This document shows, piece by piece, positions 5,818-16,488 of a stretch of DNA of 64,000 nt. This stretch comes from Acidobacteriota bacterium (lineage in GTDB: Bacteria; Acidobacteriota; Vicinamibacteria; Fen-336). The notes beneath the pieces were generated by a model. The model saw only the letters and a list, made by a program, of their open reading frames with translations, made no database searches and was not told where the DNA came from. The DNA lies in assembly GCA_022340585.1 (NCBI GenBank), contig JAJDNS010000067.1:1-64000 (forward strand), given 5' to 3'. How positions within the stretch are numbered: the stretch's first letter is position 1; every line of letters starts with the position of its first letter. Position numbers and translations under genes: made by a program.

Positions 5818-8739
5818 TCACGACACCGAGATCTCCAGGCCGCCGGTGCTGAGGGAGAAGTCCACCAGCCGGGCCCTCTCGTTTTCGAAGCGCTGGCGCA
5901 GGAGGTCGCGCAGGGCGTCGGCGTGGTGCCGGTCCGCGGAGGCGAAGAGCGCATATCCCCCTCCCCCGGCCCCCAGGAGCTTGGCCCCGTCGAAGTGCGG
6001 CCCGGTCGCGGCGAGGATCTCCTCCACCTCGGGGTTGGTGGTGCTGGGGTGGACCCGCTTGTTGGCCTCCCAGGAGAGGGCCAGGATCCCGGCGAGGGCC
6101 GCCCGGTCGCGTCTCTCGATGGCGTCCTTGGCGTCCAGGGCCAGCTGGGCCATGTGCTGGAGGGTGAACCGGTAGGCCTTCGACCCGCTGTTCACCTGGT
6201 CCACCACCTCGGCCAGGATGTTCTTCGCCAGGCGCGTGAGGCCGGTGTAGAAGAGCGAGAAGCACGCGAGGCTCTCCCGGTCCTGGAACAGGAACGGGTC
6301 GAGCTGGTGGATGACCGGGTGGGGGCGGAAGCCGGGCCGGCTCTGGACGCACTTGATCCCCCCCACCGCGCCACCGATCTGGTCCTGCCAGCCGCCGCCG
6401 GTGGTGAGCATCTGCTCCACCTGGAGCACCTGGCGGATCAGCTCGTCCATCACCACCGGGCGGCCGAAGAACCGGGAGAACGCGGCCAGCATCACCGCCC
6501 CGAGGATGGACGACGTCCCGAGGCCCGAGCCCTTGGGCACCGCGCACAGAAGGGTGATCTCGAGGCCGGCCCCCAGGTGGTCGAGGACCGCCTCGAGCGT
6601 CTTCCCCTCGTGGCGGGGGGCGCCCAGCCCCATGAGGCAGAGCGCGGCCCGGGGGAGAGCGAAGGCCGACGCCGGGTCGTCGTAGTCCCGGAGCTCCTCG
6701 AACCGCGAGAAGGTCTCGGTGTGACCGAGGTCGATGGAGTGGATGCGCACGTGGCGCTCCGGGGTCCGTCGGCAGAACACCTGGATGGGCGGCTGGCCGT
6801 TCAGGTCGACGGCCAGGTTCACCACGCGACCGCCGTGGCGCAGGGTGTAGGGCGGGGTGTCGGTCCAGCCCCCGGCGAGATCGAGGCGCACCGGGGCCCG
6901 GGCCCAGACGATCTGGTCCTCCTTGAGGGCGAGACGCAGCGGGGGCCCGTCCTTGCTGCGGGAGACGTACTCGATCTCGGGCAGCCGGACCTCGGCGCCG
7001 GCCGTGTCCGGGGCGATGGTGCGGAAGAGCCGCTCTCGGTAGGCCCGGAGCACGGGGTCGTCGGTCCGTTGGAGCCACTCGCGGAGGAGAGCAGGACCGT
7101 CGCCGTCCCCGAAGGTGGACTCGAAGTCCGGGGCGCTCACGCCCTGCCAGCCGTGGCCGCGCCGGAAGAGGTCCCGGAGCTGCTCTCGGCGCAGCTCCAC
7201 CCGCCGGTCCTCCCGGCTAACGACGTCGTCGGGTGACTGGATCTCGTAGAGAGACAGCCGACGCGCGGCCCGAAAGGTCTCGGCCCAGCCGGCGTCGGGA
7301 GCGGCGACATAGCCCGCGATGAGCTTCGCCGACGGGCCACAGCAGAAGAGCCGGGCCGCGAAGAGGTCGGGGGCGGCGTCGGCGTCGAAGACGTCCTCGC
7401 GCGAGAGCCCACGCTCCGACAGCCACAAGTCGAGGGGCCGGCCGCAGAAGACGAGGTCGGCGTGATCGCCCGCCACCTTGAAGCTGTCCCGGGACGAGAA
7501 GACCACGACGACCCGTTCCGACCCGAGGCGCCGCTCCTCGAGGGCGATCCCTTCGGGCAGCTCGAAGGGCAGGTCGATGCTGTCGAGGCCGACAAGCAGG
7601 TTGTCTCCGGCGAGCGCCTGGAACGACGACGCCGAGCAGGCCTCGACAAGGGCAGGCCCGTGGCCGCCGACGCTCACCGCCGTGCTGTTGTGGACGACGG
7701 CCGCCGGCGTCACCGAGGGACGGATCTCCCCCCCGTCGAGCTCATAGAAGGGACGGGCCTGGTGGGCCAGAAGGTCACGACAGGCGGCAGGAAACTCCGC
7801 GAGGCTCCCGAGGTGGACGAAGGTGGTCGACCGGGTGAGTGCGCCGCCGAGGCCGAAGGGGTGGAAGGCCTCGTAGACGTGACGGCCGAGCTCCTCGGGG
7901 AGCGCGCTGGCGGAGCCGACGCGCTTCCAGAACGCCTCGAACGACAGGGCTTCCAGGCAGGCGGTGAGCACCTCGAGGTAGAGGTCGAAGCGGATGCGGC
8001 CGGCCTCGAGTCCCTCCTCGAGGGAGCCCCCGTCCACCGGGACCGCGCCGAGGGACCCGAAGGCGCGGAGAGCCTCGGGGCCGAGGGAGACGAGGCCAAT
8101 GTCGAGGGCACAGTCCCCCGTGCCCTCGATGAGGGCGTGCTCGGCGAGGACCTCCACCGGGGCCTTCTGGTAGTAGTCGACCACGCGCTCGCGGTGCTGG
8201 TCGAAGCGGAAGACCCCGTGGCGTGATCCCTGCTCGAGGGACGCGGGCTTCGCGAAGCCGAAGACCGGGCTGCGAGCCTCGGGCACGCTGGCCACGTCGA
8301 AGTCGATGTAGACGTCGGCGGTGGTCACCACCGTCTCGCCCCGGCGCCAGGGGTACTTGAAGAAGAGCCCGAGCTGGGCATCGAGGGCCACCGGCGGCAG
8401 CAGCGCGCTCGACGGCAGGGGCAGCGGGGCGAACAGCTTCCCCTCGGGGGCGTAGGTGGGCAGGCGACGGCTCTCCCCGCCCGCGTGCACCAAGAGGATG
8501 CGCTCGCTCTCGAGGAACGCGCCGGGATCGGCCGGACCCCGACGCTCCAGGAGCCGGGCCAGGGCCCAGAGGGTCCCGCCCCCGGTGCCGACGCGGCCGC
8601 CGGGCGGGTCGGCCACCACCTCGAAGGCGAGCTCCCGCGGGTAGAGGCCGTGATCCTGACGGCGGGCGATGAGGCGGCGGAAGGCCTCGGCCTGGGGCTC
8701 GGAGGCGGCGGTGATCAGGACGGTATCGAAGAGCTGCAA
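5818..8739 (-). CDS. fkp: Bifunctional L-fucokinase / L-fucose-1-phosphate guanylyltransferase (FKP-like)
   Basis: N-terminal fucose-1-P guanylyltransferase-like region (GGRVGTGGGTLWALARLLERR) plus C-terminal GHMP kinase (ARAPVRLDLAGGWTDTPPYTLRHGG; PKGSGLGTSSILGAVMLAA; LLGAGGGGYALFA). Confidence 0.85.
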   Translation of the reverse strand: MQLFDTVLITAASEPQAEAFRRLIARRQDHGLYPRELAFEVVADPPGGRVGTGGGTLWALARLLERRGPADPGAFLESERILLVHAGGESRRLPTYAPEGKLFAPLPLPSSALLPPVALDAQLGLFFKYPWRRGETVVTTADVYIDFDVASVPEARSPVFGFAKPASLEQGSRHGVFRFDQHRERVVDYYQKAPVEVLAEHALIEGTGDCALDIGLVSLGPEALRAFGSLGAVPVDGGSLEEGLEAGRIRFDLYLEVLTACLEALSFEAFWKRVGSASALPEELGRHVYEAFHPFGLGGALTRSTTFVHLGSLAEFPAACRDLLAHQARPFYELDGGEIRPSVTPAAVVHNSTAVSVGGHGPALVEACSASSFQALAGDNLLVGLDSIDLPFELPEGIALEERRLGSERVVVVFSSRDSFKVAGDHADLVFCGRPLDLWLSERGLSREDVFDADAAPDLFAARLFCCGPSAKLIAGYVAAPDAGWAETFRAARRLSLYEIQSPDDVVSREDRRVELRREQLRDLFRRGHGWQGVSAPDFESTFGDGDGPALLREWLQRTDDPVLRAYRERLFRTIAPDTAGAEVRLPEIEYVSRSKDGPPLRLALKEDQIVWARAPVRLDLAGGWTDTPPYTLRHGGRVVNLAVDLNGQPPIQVFCRRTPERHVRIHSIDLGHTETFSRFEELRDYDDPASAFALPRAALCLMGLGAPRHEGKTLEAVLDHLGAGLEITLLCAVPKGSGLGTSSILGAVMLAAFSRFFGRPVVMDELIRQVLQVEQMLTTGGGWQDQIGGAVGGIKCVQSRPGFRPHPVIHQLDPFLFQDRESLACFSLFYTGLTRLAKNILAEVVDQVNSGSKAYRFTLQHMAQLALDAKDAIERRDRAALAGILALSWEANKRVHPSTTNPEVEEILAATGPHFDGAKLLGAGGGGYALFASADRHHADALRDLLRQRFENERARLVDFSLSTGGLEISVS

Positions 8740-8861
8740 GGGGCCTCCCGGGCGTGCGGAGCGGGCCTATCCTCTCACAGGGACCGCCACCGGGGCGGTG
8801 ATGGGCCGAGCCACGGGGTGTGATAGTTTCCCTACCGCTATCGAGCCTGCTGAGGAGAGAC

Positions 8862-9836
8862 ATGAAGAAAGCGGTTGTCTGTGGCGCCGGGGGATTCATC
8901 GGGGGCCATCTGGTCGAGCGGTTGAAGAAGGAAGGCTTCTGGGTCCGGGGAGTGGACATCAAGCAGCACGAGTTCCGGGAGACGGCGGCGGACGAGTTTC
9001 TCCAGCTCGACCTCCGCAAGCCCGAGAGCTGCGGGGAGGCGGTCCTCGTCGACGGCCAGCCCGTCGACGAGGTCTACCAGCTGGCCGCGGACATGGGGGG
9101 CATGGGCTTCATCCACTCCGCCGAGTGCGAGATCATGCACAACAGCCTGCTCATCAACACGTACATGAGCCACGCGGCGGCGAGCCACGGTGTGCCCCGC
9201 TACCTCTTCTCCTCCTCGGCCTGCGTCTACCGTGACCAGCAGCCCGACGAGCCCGACCTCACCGAGGATGACGCCTATCCGGCCCAGCCCGACAACGAGT
9301 ACGGCTGGGAGAAGCTCTACTCCGAGCGAGTGGCCCTCGCCTACCAGCGGAACCAGGGCATGACGGTGCGGGTGGCTCGCTTCCAGAACTGCTACGGCCC
9401 GTACGGGACCTGGAACGGGGGGCGGGAGAAGGCCCCGGCGGCCATGTGCCGGAAGATCGCGGCGGTGGAGGACGGCGGCACCATCGAGGTGTGGGGCGAC
9501 GGGACCGCCATGCGCGTCTTCACCTACGTCGACGACCTGGTGGACGGCATCTACACGCTCATGCGGTCGAGCATCGCCCAGCCCACGAACATCGGCAGCG
9601 ACGAGCGGATCTCGGTCAACGATCTGGTCGCCCTCGTGGCCGAGGTGGCCGGCAAGACGGTGGGGATCCGTCACGTCGACGGCCCGGTGGGCGTTCACGC
9701 CCGCAACCACAGCTCCGCGAGGATCCGGGAGCTGGGCTGGACCGACCGACACACCCTGCGGGACGGCATCGCCAAGACGTACCCCTGGGTGAAGGAGCAG
9801 ACGGAGCAGGCCATGGCCCGCGGAGACGAGGTCTAG
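8862..9836 (+). CDS. NAD-dependent epimerase, GDP-mannose 3,5-epimerase-like
   Basis: MKKAVVCGAGGFIGGHLVERLKKEGFWVRGVDIKQHEF; YQLAADMGGMGFI; SSSACVY; YGWEKLYSE; RFQNCYGPYGTWNGGREKAPAA. Confidence 0.88.
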   Translation: MKKAVVCGAGGFIGGHLVERLKKEGFWVRGVDIKQHEFRETAADEFLQLDLRKPESCGEAVLVDGQPVDEVYQLAADMGGMGFIHSAECEIMHNSLLINTYMSHAAASHGVPRYLFSSSACVYRDQQPDEPDLTEDDAYPAQPDNEYGWEKLYSERVALAYQRNQGMTVRVARFQNCYGPYGTWNGGREKAPAAMCRKIAAVEDGGTIEVWGDGTAMRVFTYVDDLVDGIYTLMRSSIAQPTNIGSDERISVNDLVALVAEVAGKTVGIRHVDGPVGVHARNHSSARIRELGWTDRHTLRDGIAKTYPWVKEQTEQAMARGDEV

Positions 9837-9845
9837 GAGGCGACG

Positions 9846-10592
9846 GTGCCGGAGTTCCTGGCCGAGATCGTCGGGACGATGTTGCTGATCATCCTCGGCG
9901 AGGGGGTGTGCGCCAACGCCTCCCTCGCCCGCTCGAAGGGGAAGGACGCGGGATGGATGGCGGTGACCACCGGCTGGGGACTGGCCGTGGCGCTGGCCGT
10001 CTACGCCGTCGGTCGCATCTCGGGAGCCCACATCAACCCGGCGGTGACCGTGGGCCTGGCGTCCACCGGGGCCTTCCCGTGGGCCCTTGTCCCCGTCTAC
10101 GTCGCCGGACAGATGATCGGGGCCTTCCTCGGCGCGGTGGTGGTCTGGCTCACCTACCGGACGCACTTCGACGCCACCGAGGACCCGGACGCGATCCTCG
10201 GCATCTTCGCCACCGGCCCGGCGATCCGCTCCACCCCCTGGAACCTCGTCACCGAGATCATCGGCACCACCGTGCTCCTCTTCGGCGTGGTGGCCCTCGG
10301 GGCCAACGCCGGCGAGCTCACCGACGGCACGCTGGACCTCTCCGCCGTCTACAGCGTGGGGATCAACCCCCTCCTCGTGGGCTTCCTCGTCTGGGCGATC
10401 GGCCTGGCCCTCGGGGGTCCCACGGGCTACGCCATCAACCCGGCCCGGGACCTGGCCCCCCGCGTCGCGCACGCGCTCCTGCCCATTCGCCACAAGGGAA
10501 GCTCGGACTGGGGCTACGCCTGGGTCCCCATCGTCGGGCCCATCCTCGGAGGCGTCCTCGGCGCCTGGCTGTTCCGCCTGCTCGCCTTCTGA
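9846..10592 (+). CDS. MIP family aquaporin / glycerol facilitator
   Basis: Both NPA boxes: SGAHINPAVTVG and GYAINPARDLAPR; about 6 TM helices; GTG start. Confidence 0.93.
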   Translation: MPEFLAEIVGTMLLIILGEGVCANASLARSKGKDAGWMAVTTGWGLAVALAVYAVGRISGAHINPAVTVGLASTGAFPWALVPVYVAGQMIGAFLGAVVVWLTYRTHFDATEDPDAILGIFATGPAIRSTPWNLVTEIIGTTVLLFGVVALGANAGELTDGTLDLSAVYSVGINPLLVGFLVWAIGLALGGPTGYAINPARDLAPRVAHALLPIRHKGSSDWGYAWVPIVGPILGGVLGAWLFRLLAF

Positions 10593-10601
10593 GACAGGCC
10601 C

Positions 10602-12581
10602 CTACTCGTCCTTCGACCGCTCGAGGGCGTCGGCAATCATCTCGGCGTCGTAGACGCCGCCGGCCCAGATCCCGCCGCTGGCCTCCTGGAGAACCGCCCA
10701 CAGCCGGGTGTCGTCCGGGAGGTCGGGACGCGGGGCGAGGTCGGGGTGAGGCGGGCGCGAGTCCAGGAGGCCCCGGGCCTCCTCCGGGGTGAGAGAGCCC
10801 TCGGCGGTGCCCGCGAGGTCCACCCGGCCCTCCAGGGCGCGGCGGTCGATGTGGACCTCCACCACGTCGCCGTCTCGGAGCTTGCCGAGGGGCCCACCGG
10901 CCAGTGCCTCGGGGCTCACGTGGCCCACGCACGCGCCGGTGGAGACCCCGGAGAAGCGGCCGTCGGTCACCACCGCCACCGACTTCCCCCAGGGCAGGAA
11001 CTTCAGGGCCGAGGTCACCTGGTAGGTCTCCTCCATCCCCGTGCCCCGGGGGCCGAGGCCGATGATCACGACCACGTCGCCGGCTCGAACCGGGGGGTCG
11101 GTGAGGCCCTTGATGGCAGCCACCGCGGCCGCCTCGGAGGTGAAGACCCGGGCCGGCCCCCGGTGGTGGTAGACCTCGTCGGTGACCACCGAGGGGTCGA
11201 TGGCGGTGGCCTTGACCACCGAGCCGCCCGGGGCCAGGTTCCCCAGGGGGAAGGCGGCGGCGCCGCCCAGGCCGCGGTGGTGGGCCGTGTCGGGGTCCAT
11301 GATCACGTCGTCGGGGTCGACGCCGTCCTGCTGCCGCAGGAGCTCACGCAGGGCACGGCGCCGGGGGCTCGTCTCCCACCAGTCCAGGGCTTCTCCCAGC
11401 GTCTCCCCGGTGACGGTGAGGACGCCCGTGTTCAGCAGGCCCATGCGCCGGAGGTGGAGCAGGACCTCGGGGACGCCGCCGGCCAGGAAGACCTGCACCG
11501 TGGGGTGGTTCCGGGGCCCGTTGGGCAACGCGTCCACCAGGCGGGGCGTGGCGCGGCTGGCCCGCTGCCAGTCCTTCACCGACGGCGCGGCGAGCCTGGC
11601 GGCCCGGGCCACCGCGGGCAGGTGGAGGACCAGGTTGGTGGACCCGCCGAAGGCGGCGTGGACCATCAGGGCGTTCTCGACGGCCTCGGCGGTGAGGATG
11701 CGCCGCACCGGCATCTCGCGGGCGGCCAGGCGCAGGACCGCCAGGGCCGACCGGCGAGCCCCCTCGAGCCAGACCGGCTCGCCGGAGGGGGCCAGCGCGG
11801 TGTGGGGCAGCGCCAGGCCCAGGGCCTCGGCCACGACCTGGGCCGAGGCCGCGGTCCCGAGGAACTGACACCCTCCCCCGGGGGAGCCGCACGCCCGGCA
11901 CGCGAGCTCCGCCGCCTCGTCCAGGCTCACGAGGCCGTGGGCGAAGCGGGCCCCCAGGGTCTGCACGGCCCCGGCGTCTTCGCTCCCCTCGGGAGGAAGG
12001 GTGACACCACCGGGCACGAGGACGCCGGGAAGGTCCCCACAGCCGGCCAGGGCCAGCAGGGCGGCGGGAAGGCCCTTGTCGCAGGTGGCCACGGCGACGA
12101 CCCCGGCCCGGCGGGGCAGGGAGCGGATCTGCCGGCGCATCACCAGGGCGGCGTCGTTGCGGAACGGCAGGCTGTCCATCATCCCCGGCGTGCCCTGGCT
12201 GCGACCGTCGCAGGGGTCGGTGCAGTAGGCCGCGAAGGGCAGGCCGCCGGAGTCGCGAATCGTCTCGGCGGCGGCCCGGACCAGGAGGCCCACCTCCCAG
12301 TGGCCGGTGTGGTAGCCCAGGGCGACGGGACGTCCCTCCTGGTCCCGCAGGCCGCCGTGGGTGCTCACCACGAGGAAGGGGGTGCGGGCGGCATGGGCCG
12401 GGTCCCACCCCATGCCGGCGTTCTGGGTGAGGCCGAAGAGGTCGCCACTGGGAGCCTCGCGCAGGGTCTCCTCGTCCAGGGGGAGTCGGCCCGGGGGTCC
12501 CGGCGCGCGGCTTCGGACCGCTCCGGGGTCGGCGCCCGTGAGCAGCTCGGAGACGTCCGGCACGCGGGTGGTGAGGGCCAC
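10602..12581 (-). CDS. IlvD/Edd dehydratase, YjhG/YagF (D-xylonate dehydratase-like) family
   Basis: [33 protein letters not shown]-type motif; [62 protein letters not shown]. Confidence 0.88.
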   Translation of the reverse strand: MALTTRVPDVSELLTGADPGAVRSRAPGPPGRLPLDEETLREAPSGDLFGLTQNAGMGWDPAHAARTPFLVVSTHGGLRDQEGRPVALGYHTGHWEVGLLVRAAAETIRDSGGLPFAAYCTDPCDGRSQGTPGMMDSLPFRNDAALVMRRQIRSLPRRAGVVAVATCDKGLPAALLALAGCGDLPGVLVPGGVTLPPEGSEDAGAVQTLGARFAHGLVSLDEAAELACRACGSPGGGCQFLGTAASAQVVAEALGLALPHTALAPSGEPVWLEGARRSALAVLRLAAREMPVRRILTAEAVENALMVHAAFGGSTNLVLHLPAVARAARLAAPSVKDWQRASRATPRLVDALPNGPRNHPTVQVFLAGGVPEVLLHLRRMGLLNTGVLTVTGETLGEALDWWETSPRRRALRELLRQQDGVDPDDVIMDPDTAHHRGLGGAAAFPLGNLAPGGSVVKATAIDPSVVTDEVYHHRGPARVFTSEAAAVAAIKGLTDPPVRAGDVVVIIGLGPRGTGMEETYQVTSALKFLPWGKSVAVVTDGRFSGVSTGACVGHVSPEALAGGPLGKLRDGDVVEVHIDRRALEGRVDLAGTAEGSLTPEEARGLLDSRPPHPDLAPRPDLPDDTRLWAVLQEASGGIWAGGVYDAEMIADALERSKDE

Positions 12582-12591
12582 GTTCGCCTCC

Positions 12592-13803
12592 CTAGCGGGC
12601 CCGCGCCGCCCGCGCCGCGACCTCGAGGGCGGCCCGGGAGTTGTGGTACGGGCACTTCCAGGGCTCGACCTTGGGCAGGCCCGGGATCTCGTTCCCGGCG
12701 CGGGTCACCCGCCACCGCCACTCGCCGTGCGTGTGGTCGATCAGGAATTGGTCCACGAACCGCCAGCTGCTCTCGGCAGCCTCCAGGAAGGCCTCGTCCC
12801 CGATCACCTCCCAGGCGTTCACGAAGCCGACGATCGCCTCGGCCTGCATCCACCAGTGCTTCTCGTCGTCCAGGGGACCGCCGTCGGCTTTCTCCGCGAA
12901 GACTCCCCCGTGCTCCCGGTCGAAGCCCTCGGCGAGGGTGACGCGGGCGATCTTCTCGGCGACGCCCGTCGCCCTCTCCCGAAGCCCCGCCTCCCCGAGG
13001 ACGGCGGCGGCTTCGACCATCAACCAGCTTGCTTCGATATCGTGCCCGTAGGAGATGGCCCGGTCGACCGGGCGCCACGCTTCGTCGAAGAACAGGAGGA
13101 GGTGGCCGGAGACGGGGTCCACGATCCGCTCGAGGTGGATCTCGAGGAGGGCGCGCAGGCGGGCGCGCAGGTCCTCGCCCTCCCACACCCGGAGCAGGTT
13201 CGTGTAGGCCTCCATGACGTGCAGGTGGGTGTTCATCGACTTCGGCGAGTTGCGGTCCTTCTCGCTGAGCCGCACGTCTTCGAGCGGTGTCCAGTCGCGG
13301 GCCCGGGCTTCCCAGTAGCCGCCGTGGGCCGGGTCGGTGGCGTGCTCTTCGATGGAGCGGAACAGCCGGACCGCCCGGTCCAGGGCCTCGTCGCTCCCGG
13401 TGGCCCGGTGGTACTCGGCGAGGGCGTAGAGGGCGAAGGCGATGGCGTAGGTCTGCTTCCGGTCCGAGAGGGGCCGCCCCTCGTGGTCGAGCATCCAGTA
13501 GATCCCGCCATGGGCTTCGTCCCAGAAATGGCCCAGAAGGAACGAGAGCGCGCGGTCGGCCGTTTCCCGGTAGGCGGGCTCCCCGTAGCGGTGGAAGGCG
13601 GCGGCGAAGGTCCAGAGGATGCGCGCGTTCAGGACCCCACCCTTGGGGCCGGCCGGGTCCACGGTGCCGTCGTCGGCCAGGTATCCCAGGAAGCCCCCGT
13701 GGGTCTCGTCGGGGGCCCTGCCCATCCAGAAGGGAAGGACGTTCTCCCGGAGGTCACGCTCCATGGCCTCGGCCAGGGCGGAGAAGGGGGCGATTCCGTG
13801 CAT
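12592..13803 (-). CDS. AGE (N-acylglucosamine 2-epimerase) family epimerase/isomerase
   Basis: [63 protein letters not shown]. Confidence 0.88.
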   Translation of the reverse strand: MHGIAPFSALAEAMERDLRENVLPFWMGRAPDETHGGFLGYLADDGTVDPAGPKGGVLNARILWTFAAAFHRYGEPAYRETADRALSFLLGHFWDEAHGGIYWMLDHEGRPLSDRKQTYAIAFALYALAEYHRATGSDEALDRAVRLFRSIEEHATDPAHGGYWEARARDWTPLEDVRLSEKDRNSPKSMNTHLHVMEAYTNLLRVWEGEDLRARLRALLEIHLERIVDPVSGHLLLFFDEAWRPVDRAISYGHDIEASWLMVEAAAVLGEAGLRERATGVAEKIARVTLAEGFDREHGGVFAEKADGGPLDDEKHWWMQAEAIVGFVNAWEVIGDEAFLEAAESSWRFVDQFLIDHTHGEWRWRVTRAGNEIPGLPKVEPWKCPYHNSRAALEVAARAARAR

Positions 13804-13895
13804 GCCGGCCCGAAACGATAGCAGACAGGGGCCCTCGGAGGTGATACTTGGGGGAGAAGAAGGGGGGCTCGATGCGCACTCGATCTTCGGTCCCA

Positions 13896-13969
13896 GGACC
13901 GAACCGGCCTGCGGCCGGACGCCTTGGCCAAGGTCACGGTTCCGCCATGGCGATCGTGTCCTGGGCAGG
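13896..13969. repeat. 74-bp palindromic dispersed repeat, copy 1
   Basis: GGACCGAACCGGCCTGCGGCCGGACGCCTTGGCCAAGG...GCGATCGTGTCCTGGGCAGG; 68/74 matches to 40860-40933. Confidence 0.9.
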
Positions 13970-14300
13970 CCGGGGCGTCTGCCTCATCGCCGCCGCCGTG
14001 TTGGTGGCCGCCCTGCCGCCCGCGACCGCGGGGGAGAAGAAGGCCCCGCCCGCCGACGACGCCGCGGCCCAGGACCCGTCTCCCCGTGAGGACTGCTGCT
14101 TCAACAACCGGGCCTTCTCGGGGGTCTGCGTGGTGAAGCCGGCGGAGGACGAGACCTGCGCCACGATCCTGGCCTACCTGAACAACCCCCGGTCCCAGGG
14201 CAAGGACTACTGCGGCAAGACCGCCATCCGCGGCGGCTGGCAGCAGACGGCCTGCGAGGTCCCGCAGTCCGGGGGAGAGGTGGCGGCGCCCCGGCGCTGA
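13947..14300 (+). CDS. Small secreted Cys-containing protein of unknown function
   Basis: MAIVSWAGRGVCLIAAAVLVAALPPATAG signal peptide; DCCFNNRAFSGVCVVKPAEDETCATILAYLNNPRSQGKDYCGKTAIRGGWQQTAC. Confidence 0.6.
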   Translation: MAIVSWAGRGVCLIAAAVLVAALPPATAGEKKAPPADDAAAQDPSPREDCCFNNRAFSGVCVVKPAEDETCATILAYLNNPRSQGKDYCGKTAIRGGWQQTACEVPQSGGEVAAPRR

Positions 14301-14427
14301 GTAGCCGCGGGCATGCACTCGTCCTGGCGTCGGGAGCTCCATCGGCACCCGCCGTCGGCCCCGTGATAGATTCCCTCTCGCCTGGGATGCCCCGGGGTCG
14401 TCTGGACATCCGGGGACGGCAGATCCA

Positions 14428-15777
14428 GTGAAAGCGAAAGACTCCAATCCCCTGCGGCTCCTGGTGGGCAGCTTCGGCGTTCTCATCGCGGCGGGGACGG
14501 GTCTTCTGCTCCTGCCCGCCGCCACCCCCCCGGGCCACTCCATCAACTTCGTGGACGCCCTCTTCACGTCCACCAGCGCCGCCTGCGTCACCGGGCTCGT
14601 GGTGAGGGACACCGGCACGGCCTTCACGCCGTTCGGGCAGGTCGTCATTCTCGGGCTCATCCAGCTCGGCGGGCTCGGCATCATGACGTTCTCGATCGTC
14701 ATCCTGTCCGCCCTCGGGCGCCGTCTGTCGCTGGCTTCGCGGTCGGTGGTCAGCCACACGCTCACGGGCATGGCCGGACACGAGGGCCTGCGTCCCTTCC
14801 TGAAGCGGGTGGTCCAGTTCACGTTCGTGACCGAGCTGGCGGGCGCTCTGGTCCTCTTTCTGCGCTGGCAGGAGCCGCTGGGGCCCGCGCGCGCGGCGTG
14901 GGCGGCCGCGTTCCATTCCATCTCGGCGTTCTGCAACGCGGGGTTCTCGCTCTGGGCGGATTCCCTCGGCCGGTGGCGCGACGACCCGGTGGTGAACGGC
15001 ACCGTCATGGCCCTCATCGTGCTCGGAGGCCTCGGGTTCCTGGTGGTCCGGGAGGTCAAGCGTTCGTGGCGCCGGCCCGGCCACTTCTCCCTCCACACCA
15101 AGCTCGCGCTCACCACCACGGCCTGGCTCATCGGGGTGGGCGCGGCCGGGATCTGGCTCGTCGAGCGCGGCGACGCCCTCGACGACCTGTCGGTCCCGTC
15201 TCAGATCCTCGCCGCGACGTTCCAGAGCGTGACCGCGCGGACCGCCGGGTTCAACACCGTGGACCTGGCCAGCTTCACGCCCGCCGGTCTCTTCATCCTG
15301 ATGATGCTGATGTTCATCGGAGGCTCGCCGGGGTCGTGCGCCGGCGGCATCAAGAGCACGACGCTGGGGGTCTTGACGCTGGCGACCTGGGAGCGAATCC
15401 GGGGGCACGCCCACGTGAATGCCTTCGGTCGGAGCCTCGGACGCTCCACCCTCGAGAACGCCGTCACCATCACCATCGGCGGCACCCTCGTCACCCTGGC
15501 GGGGCTGTTCGGGATGCTCTTCCTCCAGACCCCCCACTCCGCCCTGCGCGACCTCCACGGCGAGTTCGCGACGTCCTTCTTCGAGGTCGTGTCGGCCCTG
15601 GGAACGGTGGGGCTCTCGGTCGGCGTCACCGAGCGGCTGACCCCGGCGGCCCGGGTCCTGGTGATCGTTCTCATGTTCGTCGGGCGGCTGGGACCCCTGA
15701 CCGTGGCCACCGCCCTGGCGCGCCGATCCCGGAAGCCCGACTGGCAGCACGCCGAAGAGGACGTGATGGTCGGCTGA
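14428..15777 (+). CDS. TrkH/KtrB family potassium transporter
   Basis: INFVDALFTSTSAACVTGLVV; LIQLGGLGIMTFS; FHSISAFCNAGFSLW; FQSVTARTAGFNTVDL; IGGSPGSCAGGIKSTT. Confidence 0.95.
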   Translation: MKAKDSNPLRLLVGSFGVLIAAGTGLLLLPAATPPGHSINFVDALFTSTSAACVTGLVVRDTGTAFTPFGQVVILGLIQLGGLGIMTFSIVILSALGRRLSLASRSVVSHTLTGMAGHEGLRPFLKRVVQFTFVTELAGALVLFLRWQEPLGPARAAWAAAFHSISAFCNAGFSLWADSLGRWRDDPVVNGTVMALIVLGGLGFLVVREVKRSWRRPGHFSLHTKLALTTTAWLIGVGAAGIWLVERGDALDDLSVPSQILAATFQSVTARTAGFNTVDLASFTPAGLFILMMLMFIGGSPGSCAGGIKSTTLGVLTLATWERIRGHAHVNAFGRSLGRSTLENAVTITIGGTLVTLAGLFGMLFLQTPHSALRDLHGEFATSFFEVVSALGTVGLSVGVTERLTPAARVLVIVLMFVGRLGPLTVATALARRSRKPDWQHAEEDVMVG

Positions 15778-15797
15778 AGGGCGCTAGAATCGAGCAC

Positions 15798-16451
15798 ATG
15801 GCTCAAGTCGCGGTGATCGGTCTCGGGCGGTTCGGCTTCCACGCGGCCTCCCTGCTCCACGATGCCGGGCACGAGGTGCTCGCCGTCGACATCGACCCGG
15901 ACCAGGTGCAGAGGATCCGGGATCACTCCACCCAGGCGGTCGTGCTCGACGCTCGGGAAAGGGAGTCCCTGAGCACCCTCGGCCTCGACGAGTTCGACGC
16001 GGTCGTCCTCAGCCTCGGGGCCCAGGTGGACGCGTCGGCGCTCGTGACTCTTCACCTGAAGGACCTCGGCGTCCGGCGTCTCATCGTCAAGGCGGTGTCG
16101 GCCGACCACGCCCGTCTCCTCCAGATGATTGGCGCGAGCGAGGTCGTCTTTCCGGAGCGTGATGCCGCGGAACGGCTCGTTCGCCGTCTGAGCGACGTGA
16201 ACCTGATCGACTTCATTCCCCTCGGCGAGGAGCACAGCCTGCGAGAGGTGACCGCGCCCCCGGAGTTCGTCGGCCGCTCGCTGGTCGAGCTGAAGCTGCG
16301 CAACCGCTTTGGCGTGCAGGTCGTCGCGATCCGCCACGGCGGGGAAACGACGGTGACGGTCAACCCCGGCCCGGAGGCGGTCATCCAGGAGGGCGACGCC
16401 CTCTTCGTGCTGGGACGGGACGGTGACCTGGATCGACTCAGCGAAGCATGA
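15798..16451 (+). CDS. TrkA/KtrA family potassium channel regulatory protein (RCK_N + RCK_C)
   Basis: MAQVAVIGLGRFGFHAASLLHDAGHEVLAVDIDPDQVQRIRDH...VSADHARLLQMIGASEVVFPERDAAERLVRRL. Confidence 0.93.
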   Translation: MAQVAVIGLGRFGFHAASLLHDAGHEVLAVDIDPDQVQRIRDHSTQAVVLDARERESLSTLGLDEFDAVVLSLGAQVDASALVTLHLKDLGVRRLIVKAVSADHARLLQMIGASEVVFPERDAAERLVRRLSDVNLIDFIPLGEEHSLREVTAPPEFVGRSLVELKLRNRFGVQVVAIRHGGETTVTVNPGPEAVIQEGDALFVLGRDGDLDRLSEA

Positions 16452-16488
16452 CGTTTCGGCTCGGCGCTCGACCGAAGGAAGGTGAGAC

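Noticed and set aside
10746-12941. 731-aa ORF on + strand
   Set aside because: Antisense to the dihydroxy-acid-dehydratase-like gene; low-complexity G/H/R-rich translation.
13629-15131. 500-aa minus ORF spanning the AGE epimerase start, secreted protein gene and trkH
   Set aside because: Crosses several confidently called genes; no coherent domain.
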